NCBI RefSeq assembly: GCF_036785885.1 | Contig: NC_092312.1 | Location: 15,456,001-15,520,000 of the forward strand | DNA length: 64,000 nt | Source: Coffea arabica | Lineage: Eukaryota > Streptophyta > Magnoliopsida > Gentianales > Rubiaceae | Direction: 5' to 3' | In this document: one piece after another, positions 49,317-62,508 of the stretch | Layout of the letters: each line of letters begins with the position of its first letter | How positions within the stretch are numbered: position 1 is the first letter of the stretch | Translations under genes and position numbers: made by a program | The notes under the pieces: generated by a model | What the model saw: the letters and a program-made list of their open reading frames with translations, nothing else | What the model was told of the DNA's origin: nothing | Database searches by the model: none

Positions 49317-49656
49317 TACTCCCTCCGTCCCACCTTCTTGATAGTCCTGTTTTCCTTTTTCGTCTGTCCCAAATTGTAGTCCACTTTCCAATTGAAGAAT
49401 GTAGTTATATTTTAACTTTCATAAAATACCCTTATTTAATGTAAGTTGTTATTACTATAAACCTACCTACCCCATTTAATGAGAGTTAATTCTCTTTTTA
49501 CCATCAATTCAAGTTCCCATAAAATTGTACTCTATTTAATGTGAGAGTATTTTAAAAAAATAGCAATCTAAATTTATTTTTCTAATAAAATTAACTACTT
49601 TTTCTTAAACTGTGTGAAAAAAGAGACCGAACTATTAAGGTGGGACGGAGGGAGTA
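49317..49656. mobile_element. Stowaway-like MITE (Tc1/Mariner type), copy 1
   Basis: The element proper is 49319-49654 (336 bp). It begins CTCCCTCCGTCCCACCTT and ends with the inverted form AAGGTGGGACGGAGGGAG. TA dinucleotides flank it on both sides. CTCCCTCCGT ends with a TA target are the signature of plant Stowaway elements. The interior is AT-rich and non-coding. Confidence 0.95.
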
Positions 49657-49659
49657 CAT

Positions 49660-51590
49660 GTAAAGAACATAAAACAAAAGAAAGAAAAACTGGTAAACGA
49701 AAAGGACTTGCATGAAGTAGAGAAGAAATCAGGTTAGAATGGGTTTTGGTTGCTTTCTGGTACGCCAGTTTAAATCACCTCATCTAAGTTAAGCGACACT
49801 TAACCAGAAGATTCGGTCCATTTAATGTAAATGAATCAACAATCTGACTGTTTTGCTGACCAGAAGTGGGCCCAATGAAGAAAAGAAAGCTCAAACCGAG
49901 CGAATTAGTAGTACTTAAAATATATATATATATTGGGAGTGCAGCTTAAGACGGTCAATTTATTATTGCGTTTTCTGTTTCTTTAGTGTGTATGAAATGA
50001 ACCCGCATCTTGACTTGATTTTGGTGTTCCTTTAACCAGCCCCTCAATAGTGACAGATAATAGTCTCTGCGGCATTAATGTCCGGGGCAAATATCTGCGA
50101 TATGTGCTTTGGATTTGTTAAAGTCCTCATAATGCAGGAAGCTCTGTAGCCACTAATGTAGTGAGTGCATACTGCTAATTTATTCATTCATCTTCATATG
50201 CATATCAGTGGAAGCGGCAAGCCAATCGTACGTAACCTGTAATTGTAGAATCAAATATTAACAACACTACAAGGGATTAATACATACCAATTATATACTT
50301 CAGCAAAGTTGCAATTAATAACTCACAAATTGTGGTTATTAAAAACTAATACCAATTATGCACAAGTTTAAAGAAAAGACGAGGTACCCACACAGAGTGT
50401 GCCTTTTCCAACACTGAAAGTTGCAGTCTTATTCTCTATCGAAGTTTGTAAATGACTTCGAATTCAATTTTAGGGTTAGTTGACATCCAAGAATCCTTCT
50501 TTCTTTTCAAGAGAAGAAGAAAAGACAACAGACGCTATCGGTTACAACTGGAAAAATCATCAGCCGCTGTCATTTTTACGACCTGCTTTACTGCAGTTGC
50601 CCTCTGGGACAGAAATATAAATCCCTTGACAGTGGACATTATCACTTTCTCCATGTCCTTTTCTCCAAGCGCATCAGAATCCAGTGCTGGAATGTCGGTT
50701 TCAGAATTTACAGTTTCCAGTGTTCACCCTAAAATTTTGAGATAATTTAACGTAAGACAGTTTCTTCTATTCTATCGAGCAAATCAGTCCCAACAGTGAC
50801 ACTTCTCAGATTACTTGAGCTAATACTCAGTTTTATTAACATATGCCATCATGCTTATTTTCTGTCGGGTACTTTCAAAAATCACATCCGTCCAAAACCA
50901 TCGCCCTCCGATTCTTGTCAATGCCAACAAACAACTCTTTAATTACTATAATAAGTGGGCAGACAACACAGATTTTTCAGCCCAGGAGCAACACTGTTCA
51001 CAATCTTCAATATCATAGTCATACCGCTGTCACGGAACCCACCCACAAAACACACAAAGGGAGCGGTCCTCCTCTTCTCAAAAAATTAAAAAAAAGGAAA
51101 TAAAATCATGCAGCCATTCGACCATAGATATGCTCAATTTGTGGACTCGTCTGGCCTGCTTGGGGCGTTTGATCGGCCCAGCAGACAAGACGCCACCAAT
51201 AAGGACACAGTTGTAATGGGAAAATTCGCTCTGGCAGACTGGTCCCAACTCCCAACTTGTAGTACCATCCATGAAACAGCAAGATGAACATGAACATACC
51301 TTTTTAAGGAAAAATCCGTGTTTCACAAAATTGTTTTTGTTTTTTTACCTGATCAATTCTCAACTAATTTGGCATTAAGAAAGGCTCAGCTTTCAAAATC
51401 TCTTAATTTAACAAAATGAGTTTTCTTCCTCCTCCTACAACAGTGAGGCAATAAGTCGTTCTCAAGTTTAATTCCAAAAGAACATTCCACCTTCTGGGGC
51501 TCCTTCACTATCAAAGATGCCTAAGCTGTGTTACAAGAACTATGGCCTTGTCAAAACTCTCCTGAAGGGCAAGTGACCTCAGCAAGGTTT
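49660..51590. other. Intergenic, no firm gene
   Basis: Spacer 3' of TRAP-alpha. Short open frames occur at 50452-50745 (+) and 51078-51326 (-). Neither matches a family I know, and no paired splice sites support them. Confidence 0.4.
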
Positions 51591-51592
51591 AT

Positions 51593-54500
51593 CTACTTCT
51601 TCTTCTTTAATTTGCTGGATTGAGACTGACTATAAGCAGTTCCCTGTGAGAAAAAGCGTGGGCAATTTAATGAAGATATTTCATAAATTACTCCTCGAAA
51701 AGGTATCTAGAAGGTAAAAAAATATTCCTCAGTTAAAAACTTTGGATGGCCACAGTGCACAAACTACAAACCTCCAGCCACTCATCCATAGAGGCATCAG
51801 TTGTACCAGTTCCAACCTCCACCTTTGGCGCCCTCTTGCTTTTCTGATAAAGAGAAATAAATAGGGGAGTGAAAACAAGTAAAGGGAAAGGAGGGCAGGC
51901 AAATGCAGATAACACTTAACGACCTATGATCAATTGAAATTAACCCTTTCAGAAAAGTCTAACAGATGAGCTATTGTCTTATTAACTTCTACTTTTCCTG
52001 TCATATGGAACAATTGGAAGGGGATAAAACATTAAATGCAAAGTAATCACAACTCTTCTTATGACATTGTCATATGCTCTTCCCTCTCTTGGTTAGACAA
52101 TAAGAAATTTGACTATAGGTTTTCCTGACACATTCTGTAGATTGCAGCTATGTGATGCTAGTTTCACGTGCTATACCAGACAAGAAGCGTGCTATACCAG
52201 ACAAGAAGCAGGTCAATGTCTATAGAAATGTCAATGAATCAGACAATGCATTAGATATCCTTTTTTTTCTCTCGAAAACAAAACAATGCTCTACTTCCTA
52301 GTAATGGGAACAAATATTACTTTTAGATCCCAAGAAAGAAGAGAATACAGGAAAGTATCAATAAATGAAGTTGACTAGAACCATTCCTTCTCAATCTAAA
52401 GAGTTACTAATATTAGGCATCTGATTATTGAGATGCATTCAATAACAAGAAGCCCCAATCCAAGGCAGTAACTTAAAACATTAATCATCTCCCCAAGATA
52501 TCCAGTGCAAACACAGCCACTAACAGATTTTATAAGAAATGCCAAGATACTTTCTGTTCAGCTTCTAAGAATTATCTTACATTTTAAATCATCCAGATTA
52601 CCACAACCTTTGGCTACTGTTGTATCTGAAAGGAAAAAGGTCAACTCACCTTTGACCAATGTTGTATCTGATTCCGTATCCAAAATACTGCAAAGCCAAC
52701 AAAAGCAATTGCAAGAGAAACTAAGAAAACAGATTCCACGCTCAGAGGACCACCAGCCTCAGTTACTTCAATAGTACCATTGTAGAAGGTACTTTGATAG
52801 GGATGTTGATCTATTTCATAGACAATTGTGCCCACAAGATCAAATGCTCCAGCCTGCAAAATAGAAAAGTATAATAAGTAAAGCAGCCTTTGCAATGAAT
52901 TTTATCGATTTAAGTAGTAAAGTAAATGGAAGATGTTATGAAAACAAATCAAGAAAACTATATTAGCTGCAAGTAATTAACCTAACCTGCAAAAATTTGC
53001 TGACAGCGAATATGTATGGGAATGTGGCTTGAGCAGCAGGAGGGACAGAGGCATTGGTAAAAGCCTAGAGAGACAACAAAATTATGTTGTTACATCCTCA
53101 GTCAGAAAACTTGGTAACTAACATGTGAAGTCCAAGAAACAGTTGAAATTCTAATTCCAAAAGATTTAAGGACTTTGAAAGATAAAGTAGCATTTACTCA
53201 TCTAGAGCACTGAGAGCTCATAAATATTATAAACACAAAGTTCTGCAGTCAAACCTAATTCAGAGTAAAATCCTTAATCATTGCAACAGCAATCACCTCA
53301 ATTTTCAAGGTTATGAGGGAAACAAACACATTAAAAGTATTGTTATGGCAGGTATTTTCAAATTCAATGCACACCAAGCTGTGCTTCATCTCACATCAAT
53401 AGCCGGCAAATGAATTGTTAAAAAGTTAAAAAAGCAACTACTACGCCTCTTGAAAAATTACAAAACTTGGCCCCCTAATAATGAGATCCACCCTTCCATG
53501 ATTGCAGACTCCAAGAAAATAATTATATTGATACAAGACTTTAAGGCATGACAAGGCACAAGAAACCATAAATTATCAAAAAACACCATATATGATATTC
53601 ATATCACTACAAGAAAGCAGGATTCATGATTGAGCCCTCTAGATTGCACACAAAACTTGTGACAGAATTTACTTGAATATAACACAAATTGCAAATATTT
53701 TGAGATAATGAACTAGATTGCACACAAAGCTTGTGACAAGATTACTTTAAGATTCCACAAACTGTGAAGAAACAACAGTACCATTTGTTCTCCCCTGCAG
53801 TGACTCCTAAAATCATCTCTAAGACAGAATCACAACGTGATAGCAATTTCCATAGAAACAACGGGTAACATTGTTATGTTAACTCATACAACTCTGAGCT
53901 CCGTGCTTTAATCCATAACATAGCCAACACATGTCTCTATATGTGCAAAACAACCTAACCCAGGTCACAGTGTAAAAAAATTTTGCCTCCTACAAATGTT
54001 ATAGTCCCAACACAAAAAGCTGGATAAGCTCGATAATTGTTTTCCAGTCCTCTTTGTATCACAAAGCACAACTAGATTTTCATCAAGTAGTCTAGTCAAT
54101 TTGAACAAACCACACAGTAAGAATTCAAACCGCAGAGCTTTACAAAGTGACAGCAAACTCAGTGTGGTAGAAGGCTGTTAATTTTATTTATCAATACAGA
54201 TAGCAATTATCCAGTCAGGGAATCAACTGAATCAAGCAGCAAGCATACACCACTTACCTGACTAGAGATATTCTGAATCAGATACTTATGATCATATGGA
54301 AGATGAACACTAGCATGGATTGCAATGATATTCAGACTTGATTCTCCTGTTTCAATCATTATTATCAGAGAAAGACCCACAGAATAACAACAGATACATA
54401 TAACTAAAGAACTGTACTACAAGAGACATATAAGAACTTAGATGATCCAAAAAAAACCATTTCAATCAAAAGAGGTTGCAAAACTGAAACACAATAACAA

Positions 54501-55762
54501 AATCATCCACCAAGCTTGATACTTTTAAAAGAAACGGTGTACTACCAAATAGCAAGCTTACCATCATTCTTAACACCAACTAAAAGTTCACCTTCTTCAC
54601 CAGCAGTAACCACTGAAAAGGGGCAAACAGCATATCAAAGTTCCATTTTGGAGGAAAGAGAATGCACATTGTAATACAACAAAGAGGTGAGATTACATGC
54701 ACTCATAATTACAAATCAAAAAGGAGTTGTTACTTACATTTAGAAGGATTTTTCGGGAAAACACAGATAGTCTCCACCCCAGGAGCTGGACCAAAACTCC
54801 CACCACCAATATCTTGGACATCATCACCGACGATACCAAGATCACTCACTTCCTCAGAACCTTCAACTATTTCAGCATCTGCATCCGGTTCACCCCTAAC
54901 AACTATCAAGTGAAAAAACAGCTAATGAACCTCAGTCGCAACTTGTTACAGATACAAATTCAATGAAAACTCACTTAAATTGTATGCATGGTAATTCCCT
55001 ATATCATTGCTAGCAAAATAAGTACAGAGAATCCATAGCAATAAGCTTGGCAGAGCTAAGCAGAAGCAGAATCAAATAAATCAATTTTCCCGGAAATTCT
55101 CTCCAGGGACCAGGCAGAGTTATTAACGAAACAGTCGAGCAGCATCCTCATCAGTAATAGAAAAGTTTCTGCCTATTTGAAATTGACAATTGCCCCTTTC
55201 AACTGTACACCACAGTAAAGGAGCAACAGATTTCGTATCAATTAAACGGAATAACTACAACGATCGCCACTTGAATGAAATATAGCCTCTGCCTAAAAGA
55301 CTACATAGCATATTGTTTAAAAAGAGAGAAGCAATTCATTCAGGCAGCGTTTAACCTCAAATCAACACAGGCGTTGACCGAGCAACATATGAAAGAGACC
55401 TAAATCACATGCATGACAAGGGAAACTTATGCAGTAGTAACTATCATTCTATACATGAACGAATTGCGTGGTAGAATTTGAATCCGAATTCGGATCGAAT
55501 GTGAGTTGGACGGATGAAAAGCCCAGATAATGTATAGCAATTAAAAAATCCAAGCATCGAACTCATTATTCCGCATGCAGAGGTATCGATACAAGTCAAA
55601 TTAAGCATTAGAAAATTGAACTTTCCGAGCTACACTTGTCAAGTACAAATCATTCGTACATATAATCGAAAATGAATCCAGATCTACGATCGTAAGCAAA
55701 CCTTGGAGGAAAGAGGAGGAAAATACGAGCAGCGCGAGGACGAAGAAAACCCTAATCGACAT
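51593..55762 (-). CDS. Translocon-associated protein subunit alpha
   Basis: Eight exons on the minus strand: 55762-55702, 54902-54738, 54612-54562, 54346-54258, 53064-52987, 52853-52650, 51843-51772 and 51643-51593. They join in frame into 256 residues, the usual plant TRAP-alpha (SSR1) length. The protein is part of the ER TRAP complex, which sits beside the Sec61 channel and helps translocation of some nascent proteins. It has a signal peptide (MSIRVFFVLALLVFSSSFLQVVRG), an acidic lumenal start (EPDADAEIVEGSEEV), the conserved VETICVFPKNPSK and FPYIFAVSKFLQ..GAFDLVGTIVYEID blocks, and STFYNGTIEV with a possible N-glycosylation site. One membrane segment lies at about residues 190-207 (VFLVSLAIAFVGFAVFWI). 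The cytosolic tail contains STDASMDEWLEGTAY-like sequence and ends SSKLKKKK. The acceptor of exon 2 was placed at GATAG|TTGTTAGG because the later AG gives an immediate stop. Confidence 0.92.
52167..52208. repeat. Perfect 21-bp tandem duplication in TRAP-alpha intron
   Basis: CGTGCTATACCAGACAAGAAG occurs twice in a row, at 52167-52187 and 52188-52208, with no mismatches. It lies in intron 6 between the exons at 51772-51843 and 52650-52853. Confidence 0.95.
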
Positions 55763-57284
55763 TCTCGCCTCGGTAAATGAAGAGGGGAGAGAGAGAGAGA
55801 GAGCACAAAGGGTACAGATAGACTTCCAGAAAAATGCACGAAGGGGGGGAATGACTGGGTTTCGGTTCGGGTTGGGGTCTGGGCTCTGTTTTTGGGTGAA
55901 AACTGGAGCGGAGATGAGGAATTGGGGAGTTTTGGGAAACTGGGAGCTCTCTCTAACTCGAGGCCGGAGACAGAAAACCAACAACCAAAAGACGTCAATG
56001 CTGAGGCAACTTTGCCCCCTTTCCCTTGCACCTTTTTTATGCCCTCTTTTTTTTTTTCTCTTTTTTCTTTTTTCTCTCTCTAATCGCTTATTAGTTTTTT
56101 TTATCACTCTCCATTTAATGATTGATGTTATTGCAGGAGTTTTAGTTATTGTGTTTGGATCCCTAGAGAGTTTGGGAGAGTGGAGTTGAAGTAGGCTTGG
56201 AATTTGGGAACCAGGCTTTGTCTAATATTATATATATATATAATGTTTAGATTCAGGAATTAGAGTTGCTATTCTCAAATTCTATTCTATTTAATTTTGT
56301 TTTTAAATTAGCACCATTATTCTTGATAATTTTTATAATTACTATTAAGTTGCTAATTTATTTGGATTGCTTCTTTCTCCTTTTTTACCATCTTATTTTA
56401 GAAAAAAAAATTATCAATTCCATGAGAGGATTATTAGCACATTTTTAGTCCTTACTTGTGGGATTGAAGTTCAACACGTGGGTTTGTTTGGATAGAGGAT
56501 TATTTGTCAAAATTTATTTGCTTACATCATCGTTACAATTTCCAACACATCTTTTTATCTTTTTAATTATCTTTTTATTTCACATACATCACATCATAAA
56601 AATTAATATAGTAAAAATATCTCAAATAATTTTATCTCCAGCTTCGAAACAAAAACGTGGTGTGTTTGTGATATTTCATTGCCAGCAAACCTTTTGATAT
56701 CATTTCAAGCTGGGTCTTGTATTTCTTTAGCTATCCACCTATGAAATTCATTATATACAAAAAAAAAAAAAAGGAAGGAAAATAACATTATATTATTATA
56801 TACTAGCGGTAGTCCACTAGATTGGGAGATGAGATTTGAGTAGAGAAAAAAATAAAAAGGAAGAGAAAGTAATAAGTCTTCCCAATTGATTTTGGAGGAT
56901 GCGCCGGGGGTAAAAAAATTTCCATCCAAAATTGAACAGAAAAGGAAGGAAATTTATAGTAAAAAAGTTTTCCATCCAAAATTGAACATAAAAAAGTTTT
57001 TTTTTTTTTTAAAACTATCCAATCTATCCTTAAAAAAGCTATTGAATAAAAATTTATTAACTAATATATTCAAGATTATTTCATTTATTTATTTCATAAA
57101 CTCTCAAACGTTAAAACCCCTTTTCTTATCCATCACTTTCTCTCATAGGCTTTCTTTTATTTCCTTTTCTATCCTCAACTCCCAAACTAGCTGTTGGGCT
57201 CTTAGCTAGCGGAGGAGGAGAAGCAAAGAAGTCTTCGTCTCCATTGCAATTTGCGAGGTCAGGGCCTAGTTACAGGGTAAAAAA
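55763..57284. other. Shared upstream region of TRAP-alpha and bHLH121
   Basis: A 1.5-kb spacer between two divergent genes. It has a GA-rich run just upstream of the TRAP-alpha ATG (55784-55802), AT-rich sequence in the middle, and near 56480-56670 a degraded copy of the GTTTGGATA-ended repeat better seen at 62509-62848. The bHLH121 leader lies at its right edge. No gene is supported inside. Confidence 0.45.
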
Positions 57285-60200
57285 ATGGATCAATTTAATC
57301 ATCAGGAAACTGTTTATCATCATCAACAAGTTCAGCCCCCAAATCCCCCGCTTCCCGAGTTTGGACAGCCTCCGCCTGATATGCACTTGTCTTCTAATCG
57401 CCCCAATCTTGACTCCAGGTTTTGCCCCCGTCCCTTTCTCCTGCAATTCCAGATTCTCAACTTTTGCATGCAAGTTGTATTTATGAGATTGGGTTTTGCT
57501 TCCCTGGTGGTTTTTTGCTTTCCAGGTTTAGCTGGGATTGTTTGTCCTGATTTATTTGATCCTGACGCCTTAACTTGTGAACTGTGTGCTAGGGTTTAAG
57601 TTAAAATGGGGGGTGTTAATTGGTTAGGAAAAGCATGTGGAACAAGTTCAAAATTTTGATGCTATATGATGCTGCCCTATTAAAGTGGGCAAATGGGTGT
57701 ATCTTGGGTAAATTTATTCTGAGAGGTTATGTTACAAGCTACCCATAAATTTAACTAGTTTTTAGAAAGAGAAATCATTAGCTGGAATTATCAGGGAGTG
57801 TATGATTGTGGTTGCTTTTCAAGGAAAAGAGGGTACAAGTTTTTAGGTTTAAAATTGTGTAGAAACCTTTACTGTGAATGAGGATTTCTGTTATTGAGTA
57901 TACAAAGCTTCTCTGACTGGTAAATGCAGTGTAATTTGTAGGATGGAAATGCTTAATATTGGAAAGTGATCCAGTGTGTATATTTGTTATCTGAATGTAA
58001 AGAAAGCAGATGATTGAAAATCTGATGAGTTAAATGAAGTTCTGGTTAAGTTTTACTGCATTGCTTACTAGCGTGTGGAAGTTGAAGTGGTAGATGCAAC
58101 AAGATAATTGCTTTTGACTTTCGTTGAAGAATTATCTGAAAAGGAATACACAAAATCGTGTCAGGCATTTACTGAGGTTAAAGGAAGCGAATGCTGAAAA
58201 CTGTTGAAACTCAATTAGCTGTTGTCAAGTAATAACACTCACGTCTACCCCATTGACAACCAAAAATGAGAAACACTAAAATTACATGTTTATCATATAA
58301 ATTTGTGCATCCTTGGCTGATATAGTATTTGACATTCAATACCTCAACAGCTTATGTTCGAGTTGTGGGAAAACCTTATTACCACCCTTGAGACACTTCA
58401 AATAAGTGAATAACCTCTTATTTGCACACGACTGGTAGTCCACGTTAGAAATAAGGATTAAGCTTAAAACAGCAGGATTATTTGTGTGGTGATGATTGCT
58501 TGTCCTATGGAGCTCACAAACTATATGGAAATTGTAGCTGAGGTCAAAGGATCTACTCCTTTCCATTTTCCCTTTGATAAATCCTGAGCATTACTTTTGC
58601 AGACAACTTCACCACTTCTGGACTCATAAACAAGGAAGGTTCTTGTAATACTAGAAATATGAAGCTTCTCTAATTTATGGTGTCAGCGTGCCTGTATAGC
58701 ACTTTTTTGTGTGGCGTAGCCAAATGTCGGAGCAAAAAAAAAATTACAAATAGGGCCACACATCAATTTTCTTGTCTTATAGAGGCACAATCATTTTCCT
58801 TCTCTTGTCATGCTTGCACAAGTAATAATCTGTTTCTTGGGTATAGTATTTTCTTACATGGCAATAAATATGCTGCTTTACAATGGTCAACATATTTTTC
58901 CGCCATCATCCTCTTGTATTAGGTGCAGTAGAATTCATGATTTCATTGAAATTTTGCTGATTTATTCTGTAAATGCCATGGATCAATGTAGCTTAGTTTG
59001 AGAATAGAGCACTTTTTCTTTGAGTCTCGAGTGTGTTGTTGAGGATGGATGGTGATTGTTAAATACAAGTCAATTTATCAGTCTTTCAAAATCGAATCTC
59101 TGCCAGACTTACATAGAGAGAGAGATTTATTTCCTGCCTTGTGAAACATAGGTCTTTTGTGTATTTTAGTTCTCTGCTAAATGTACTGTGTTTACCCATT
59201 CATAAGATGAATATCTAGCATCCAGTTGGCATAGTATCGATTCGCAAAAATGGTATAACAGGTCATATAGCTTGGGTCTTTGATAGATGAAACTTGATAA
59301 CCCTTTATACACAAGAGTATATATCTCTGCTGGATAAAATTGTTTTTGAAACATTAAATTTTTCATATATATTTTACTGGCCCTTCTCTCTCACCTCCCC
59401 CCTCTCTCTCTCTATCTCTCTGTCTTTTTATGTCCTTATTCTCCTTATTGCCTGGGTCGTCACTTGAAGGCCAGAAGCAGTGCCAAAGGACTCCATTGCC
59501 ACAAGGAAAGTTCAAAAAGCTGACCGTGAGAAGCTACGGAGGGATCGCTTAAATGAGCAGTTTGCTGAGTTGGGAAATACCCTTGGTAAGCCCAAAAGTT
59601 TTGAATTAGCTTGGTAACGTGGCAACTAATGCATTCTGCTTTCTATGAAATCCGTTGAACATCTTATCCTGGAACTCATTATAATGAAAATAGTATCCCA
59701 GAAATGTATATTGTGAGTGGGTTCATATCTCTTCTTCTGTACCTTGCTTTACTCGCAGAATCTTATGCAATTTTCTCATTACTTGAATTTCTTTTTCTTT
59801 GACTTATAAAGAGTTTGCCCCATTTGTAAGGAATTGTTTAACCAAATCCTTCTGAAGATTCACCACTTTAGTGGATTTTTTCTCTGGTCAAATCTCATTC
59901 GTGACATGGTCTAAAATTATCACATCTGGAGGCACATTGCCACCGGATATTCTCATAGCAATCCCCAGTGGACTTCTTTTTTTTTTTTTAAATTTAGTAT
60001 GCTAGTTACTGTTAAACATTAAGCATTAAATGACTGCTTGACTTCATAGCAGAAGTGGGGACCAGTTGTGGGACATTCATGTCATGGATCTTTTAACGCT
60101 TGTTCCCTCTCCTCATTACCTTAATACTGGAAAACGATTTGCACTCTACTATAGTTGATGTCTCATGTGCTTTCTGTTTAGTTTTGTAGAGCAACTAGAC

Positions 60201-61512
60201 AACTGTATGACGATGTTTAATCCTGCACCCCTATAAACCCTCCTTGAATAGACAAAATCGTAATTTCTGGTATTACTTGAAACAACCAAGAGATTTTATA
60301 TATTCAATTTTCAGCCGGTATGATCATGAAAGTAGCTTGTTGTTATGTAGTGTTGTCACTGGTGTTTCCCAAACATCTGTAACTTGGGCTGATTATGAAG
60401 TTTGATTTCAACCGCAAAACTTTGTCAAGAAACTTATTAGTTCTGTACATATGGTTGAACCTATATCCCTTTTTTGTTTGGTTCAAGTAACTTATTTACC
60501 TGTAGTAAGTTTCATGTGATTTTTTTCTCATTAGATGTGTTTAACGAGTTTGCAGATCCTGATAGGCCAAAAAATGACAAAGCATCTATCCTCACTGATG
60601 CTATCCAAATGGTGAAGGAATTGACTGCTCAGATTGACAAATTAAAAGCTGAACATGCTGCACTTAACGAAGAATCTCGTGAGGTGATTGTTCTAGCTAC
60701 TCATCCCCTTTTTTCCCCTTTCTTTTCTTCTCCTCACGGCCCGGTGAGGACTGTTTTACTGAATACTTCCATTTCCAAGCAGTTGACTCAGGAGAAAAAT
60801 GATCTTCGAGAAGAGAAGGCATCTCTTAAGTCAGATATTGAGAGCCTTAATGCACAACATCAGCAGAGAGTGAGAGCTATGTATCCGTGGGCAGGCATGG
60901 ATCATTCTGTTGTTATGCACCCAGCTTCTTATCCTTTTCCATTGCCCATGCCGATACCTGCTGGTCCAATTCCCATGCATCCATCTTTGCAGCCATTCCC
61001 ACTATATGGGAATCAGAATGCTGCGGTTGTTCCAAGTCCTGTGTCAACTTTTGTTCCATATATGGCTCCTAATAGCATTATTGAACAGCAATCAACACAA
61101 CATGTTTCTCAAGTAACACAGCCTGGTAGCAGATCCCATACTTCAAGCAGGCAAGATTCTAGACCCAAAGCATGCAATCAGAAGGATAGCAGAAGTGAAA
61201 AAAGCGAGACTTCAGATGATGTTGCAACTGACCTTGAGCTCAAGACCCCTGGGTCTACAGTAGAACAGGTTAAAATACAGGGTTTATTCTACTCTGTCAA
61301 GAAGGTCTTTTAGGTAAAATAATGAAGAGAATTTGACATGGCTGAACAACCTTGTGCAGGATGTTTCACCTGGACAAAGAAAAGCCAAAAGATCATCTAG
61401 GAAGGAGAGTAACATTACGGAAGGAAGTTCTTCAAGCAGGTGTTCATCATCTCACAGTGTACAGGCTGCTTCGTCAAGTAGTGTAGTTGGTGGCACAAAA
61501 ACAGATGAGTGA
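57285..61512 (+). CDS. bHLH121: bHLH121-type transcription factor (subgroup IVb)
   Basis: Five exons: 57285-57418, 59470-59585, 60556-60683, 60783-61268 and 61360-61512. They join in frame into 338 residues. The bHLH domain (about residues 55-110) shows KVQKADREKLRRDRLNEQFAEL for the basic region and helix 1, then DPDRPKNDKASILTDAIQMV for the loop and helix 2. It runs straight into a leucine-zipper-like coiled coil (LTAQIDKLKAEHAALNEESRELTQEKNDLREEKASLKSDIESL). A Pro/Met-rich segment (YPWAGMDHSVVMHPASYPFPLPMPIPAGPIPMHPSLQPFPLYGNQN) and a Ser-rich tail with basic KAKRSSRKE follow. This order matches Arabidopsis bHLH121/URI, a nuclear activator upstream of the iron-deficiency response that pairs with subgroup IVc bHLH proteins. 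The related bHLH11 is the main alternative. Intron 1 is 2.05 kb. An alternative exon 3 start at 60535 is possible. Confidence 0.88.
60535..60555 (+). other. Alternative in-frame acceptor segment, bHLH121 exon 3
   Basis: Two AG acceptors lie 21 nt apart, CATTAG|ATGTG at 60535 and TTTGCAG|ATCCT at 60556. Both are in frame and both complete the split codon to Asp. Using the upstream site would add seven residues (DVFNEFA) just before DPDRPKND, at the helix 1-loop boundary. The downstream site gives the family-standard sequence. Confidence 0.6.
60684..60782 (+). other. Stop-free 99-nt intron 3 of bHLH121
   Basis: The intron (CGTGAG|GTGATT..AAGCAG|TTGACT) is 99 nt and has no in-frame stop. Retention would insert 33 residues (VIVLATHPLFSPFF..) into the coiled coil directly after the HLH. 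Flanking residues (EESRE, LTQEKNDL) join as in the family when it is spliced out. Confidence 0.75.
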
Positions 61513-62505
61513 AGGAGGAAACCTGAACCTGGTTATTTCAAATTCATTCTCCTCTCTTAATCACTCTGAGTTAACCTTTGTCAACTGCTGGTGGCATTCT
61601 TCTACTCTGGTGTGCAGCAGCTGCGGCGGACTTCAGCTGGATACCAGAGGACGAGTCCAAGTGTAAATATGGTGTAGTTCCTCTCCATAAGTAGGTTAGT
61701 GCTTCCACAGGACGTGGATTATAATGGAGCCAGCATCTGGAAAAGTAATTTCAGAGGTGATCTATGTAAGCTTTGCTTTATATTTTTTGACCTGTTATCA
61801 CGCATTCCTTCTTTCTTGTTGTACAGCTTTGTGTAAATTTTATGTTTTAAGGATTAGATAAAGATTTTACTGACTTCAAGGCTGATCAAGTTTCGGTGAA
61901 TGGACTTGTTGATGAATGAATGGGGGCACCACACTGAAGTTAGCCGAGTAGAAGTCAGGAGAATACAAATGCAGTGAAGTTAGCCGAGTAGGAAGTCAGT
62001 CAGTGATGAAAGTTATGCGACTCTTCACTGCTCCTATGTGAATGTGGCACGACCAAATTTTCACTTCAGAGTCGTTACCATTGGCCATGCCCACTACATT
62101 TCTAGCGCTCCAGTTCTTTTTCTGCTTTTGAAGGGAGAATGGAGTGCTATTTGACCCCTTTTCGTCTTTTTTTTAAGGAGTGCTGGCAAAGAACGTGCTG
62201 CAGCGTAATGGTCATTTGGATTTGTTACGGTACAACTGACACCATAGGATGTGCCGACGTCATAGTGAGTGGTATTTGCTATTCGGTGAGCCATTCTGAT
62301 GGGGGAAAAATATAAATAAATATGGTGTAGTTTTCATTGTTGGTTGGTGTGGGTGAGAAAGTAAGGCAGGACATAAATAGGAGATACAAACGTAGCCGCG
62401 CGTGCAATTCCTTCCTTTCCTTTTTTTTTTTTTTCCATCTTTTAATGGAGGAGATATAGATACAAAAAATGGCTGCTACGGACAAATTTTCATCTTTCAA
62501 CGGAC
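61513..62505. other. 3' flank of bHLH121
   Basis: Likely contains the bHLH121 3' UTR. An imperfect duplication, GAAGTTAGCCGAGTAG, occurs near 61937 and 61975. No coding sequence is supported. Confidence 0.4.
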
Positions 62506-62508
62506 GGG

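Noticed and set aside
50452-50745. A 97-codon plus-strand frame
   Set aside because: No known motif or composition suggesting a gene, and it lies in an AT-rich spacer.
51078-51326. Short minus-strand frame (CFMDGTTSWELGPVCQSEFSHYNC..) and overlapping plus-strand frame from 51109
   Set aside because: No recognised family, no splice support and under 90 codons. It may be a decayed gene piece but I cannot support it.
60474-60534. Starting bHLH121 at Met 60474 in a single long frame
   Set aside because: That segment is the 3' end of intron 2. The basic region in exon 2 is required and joins in phase.
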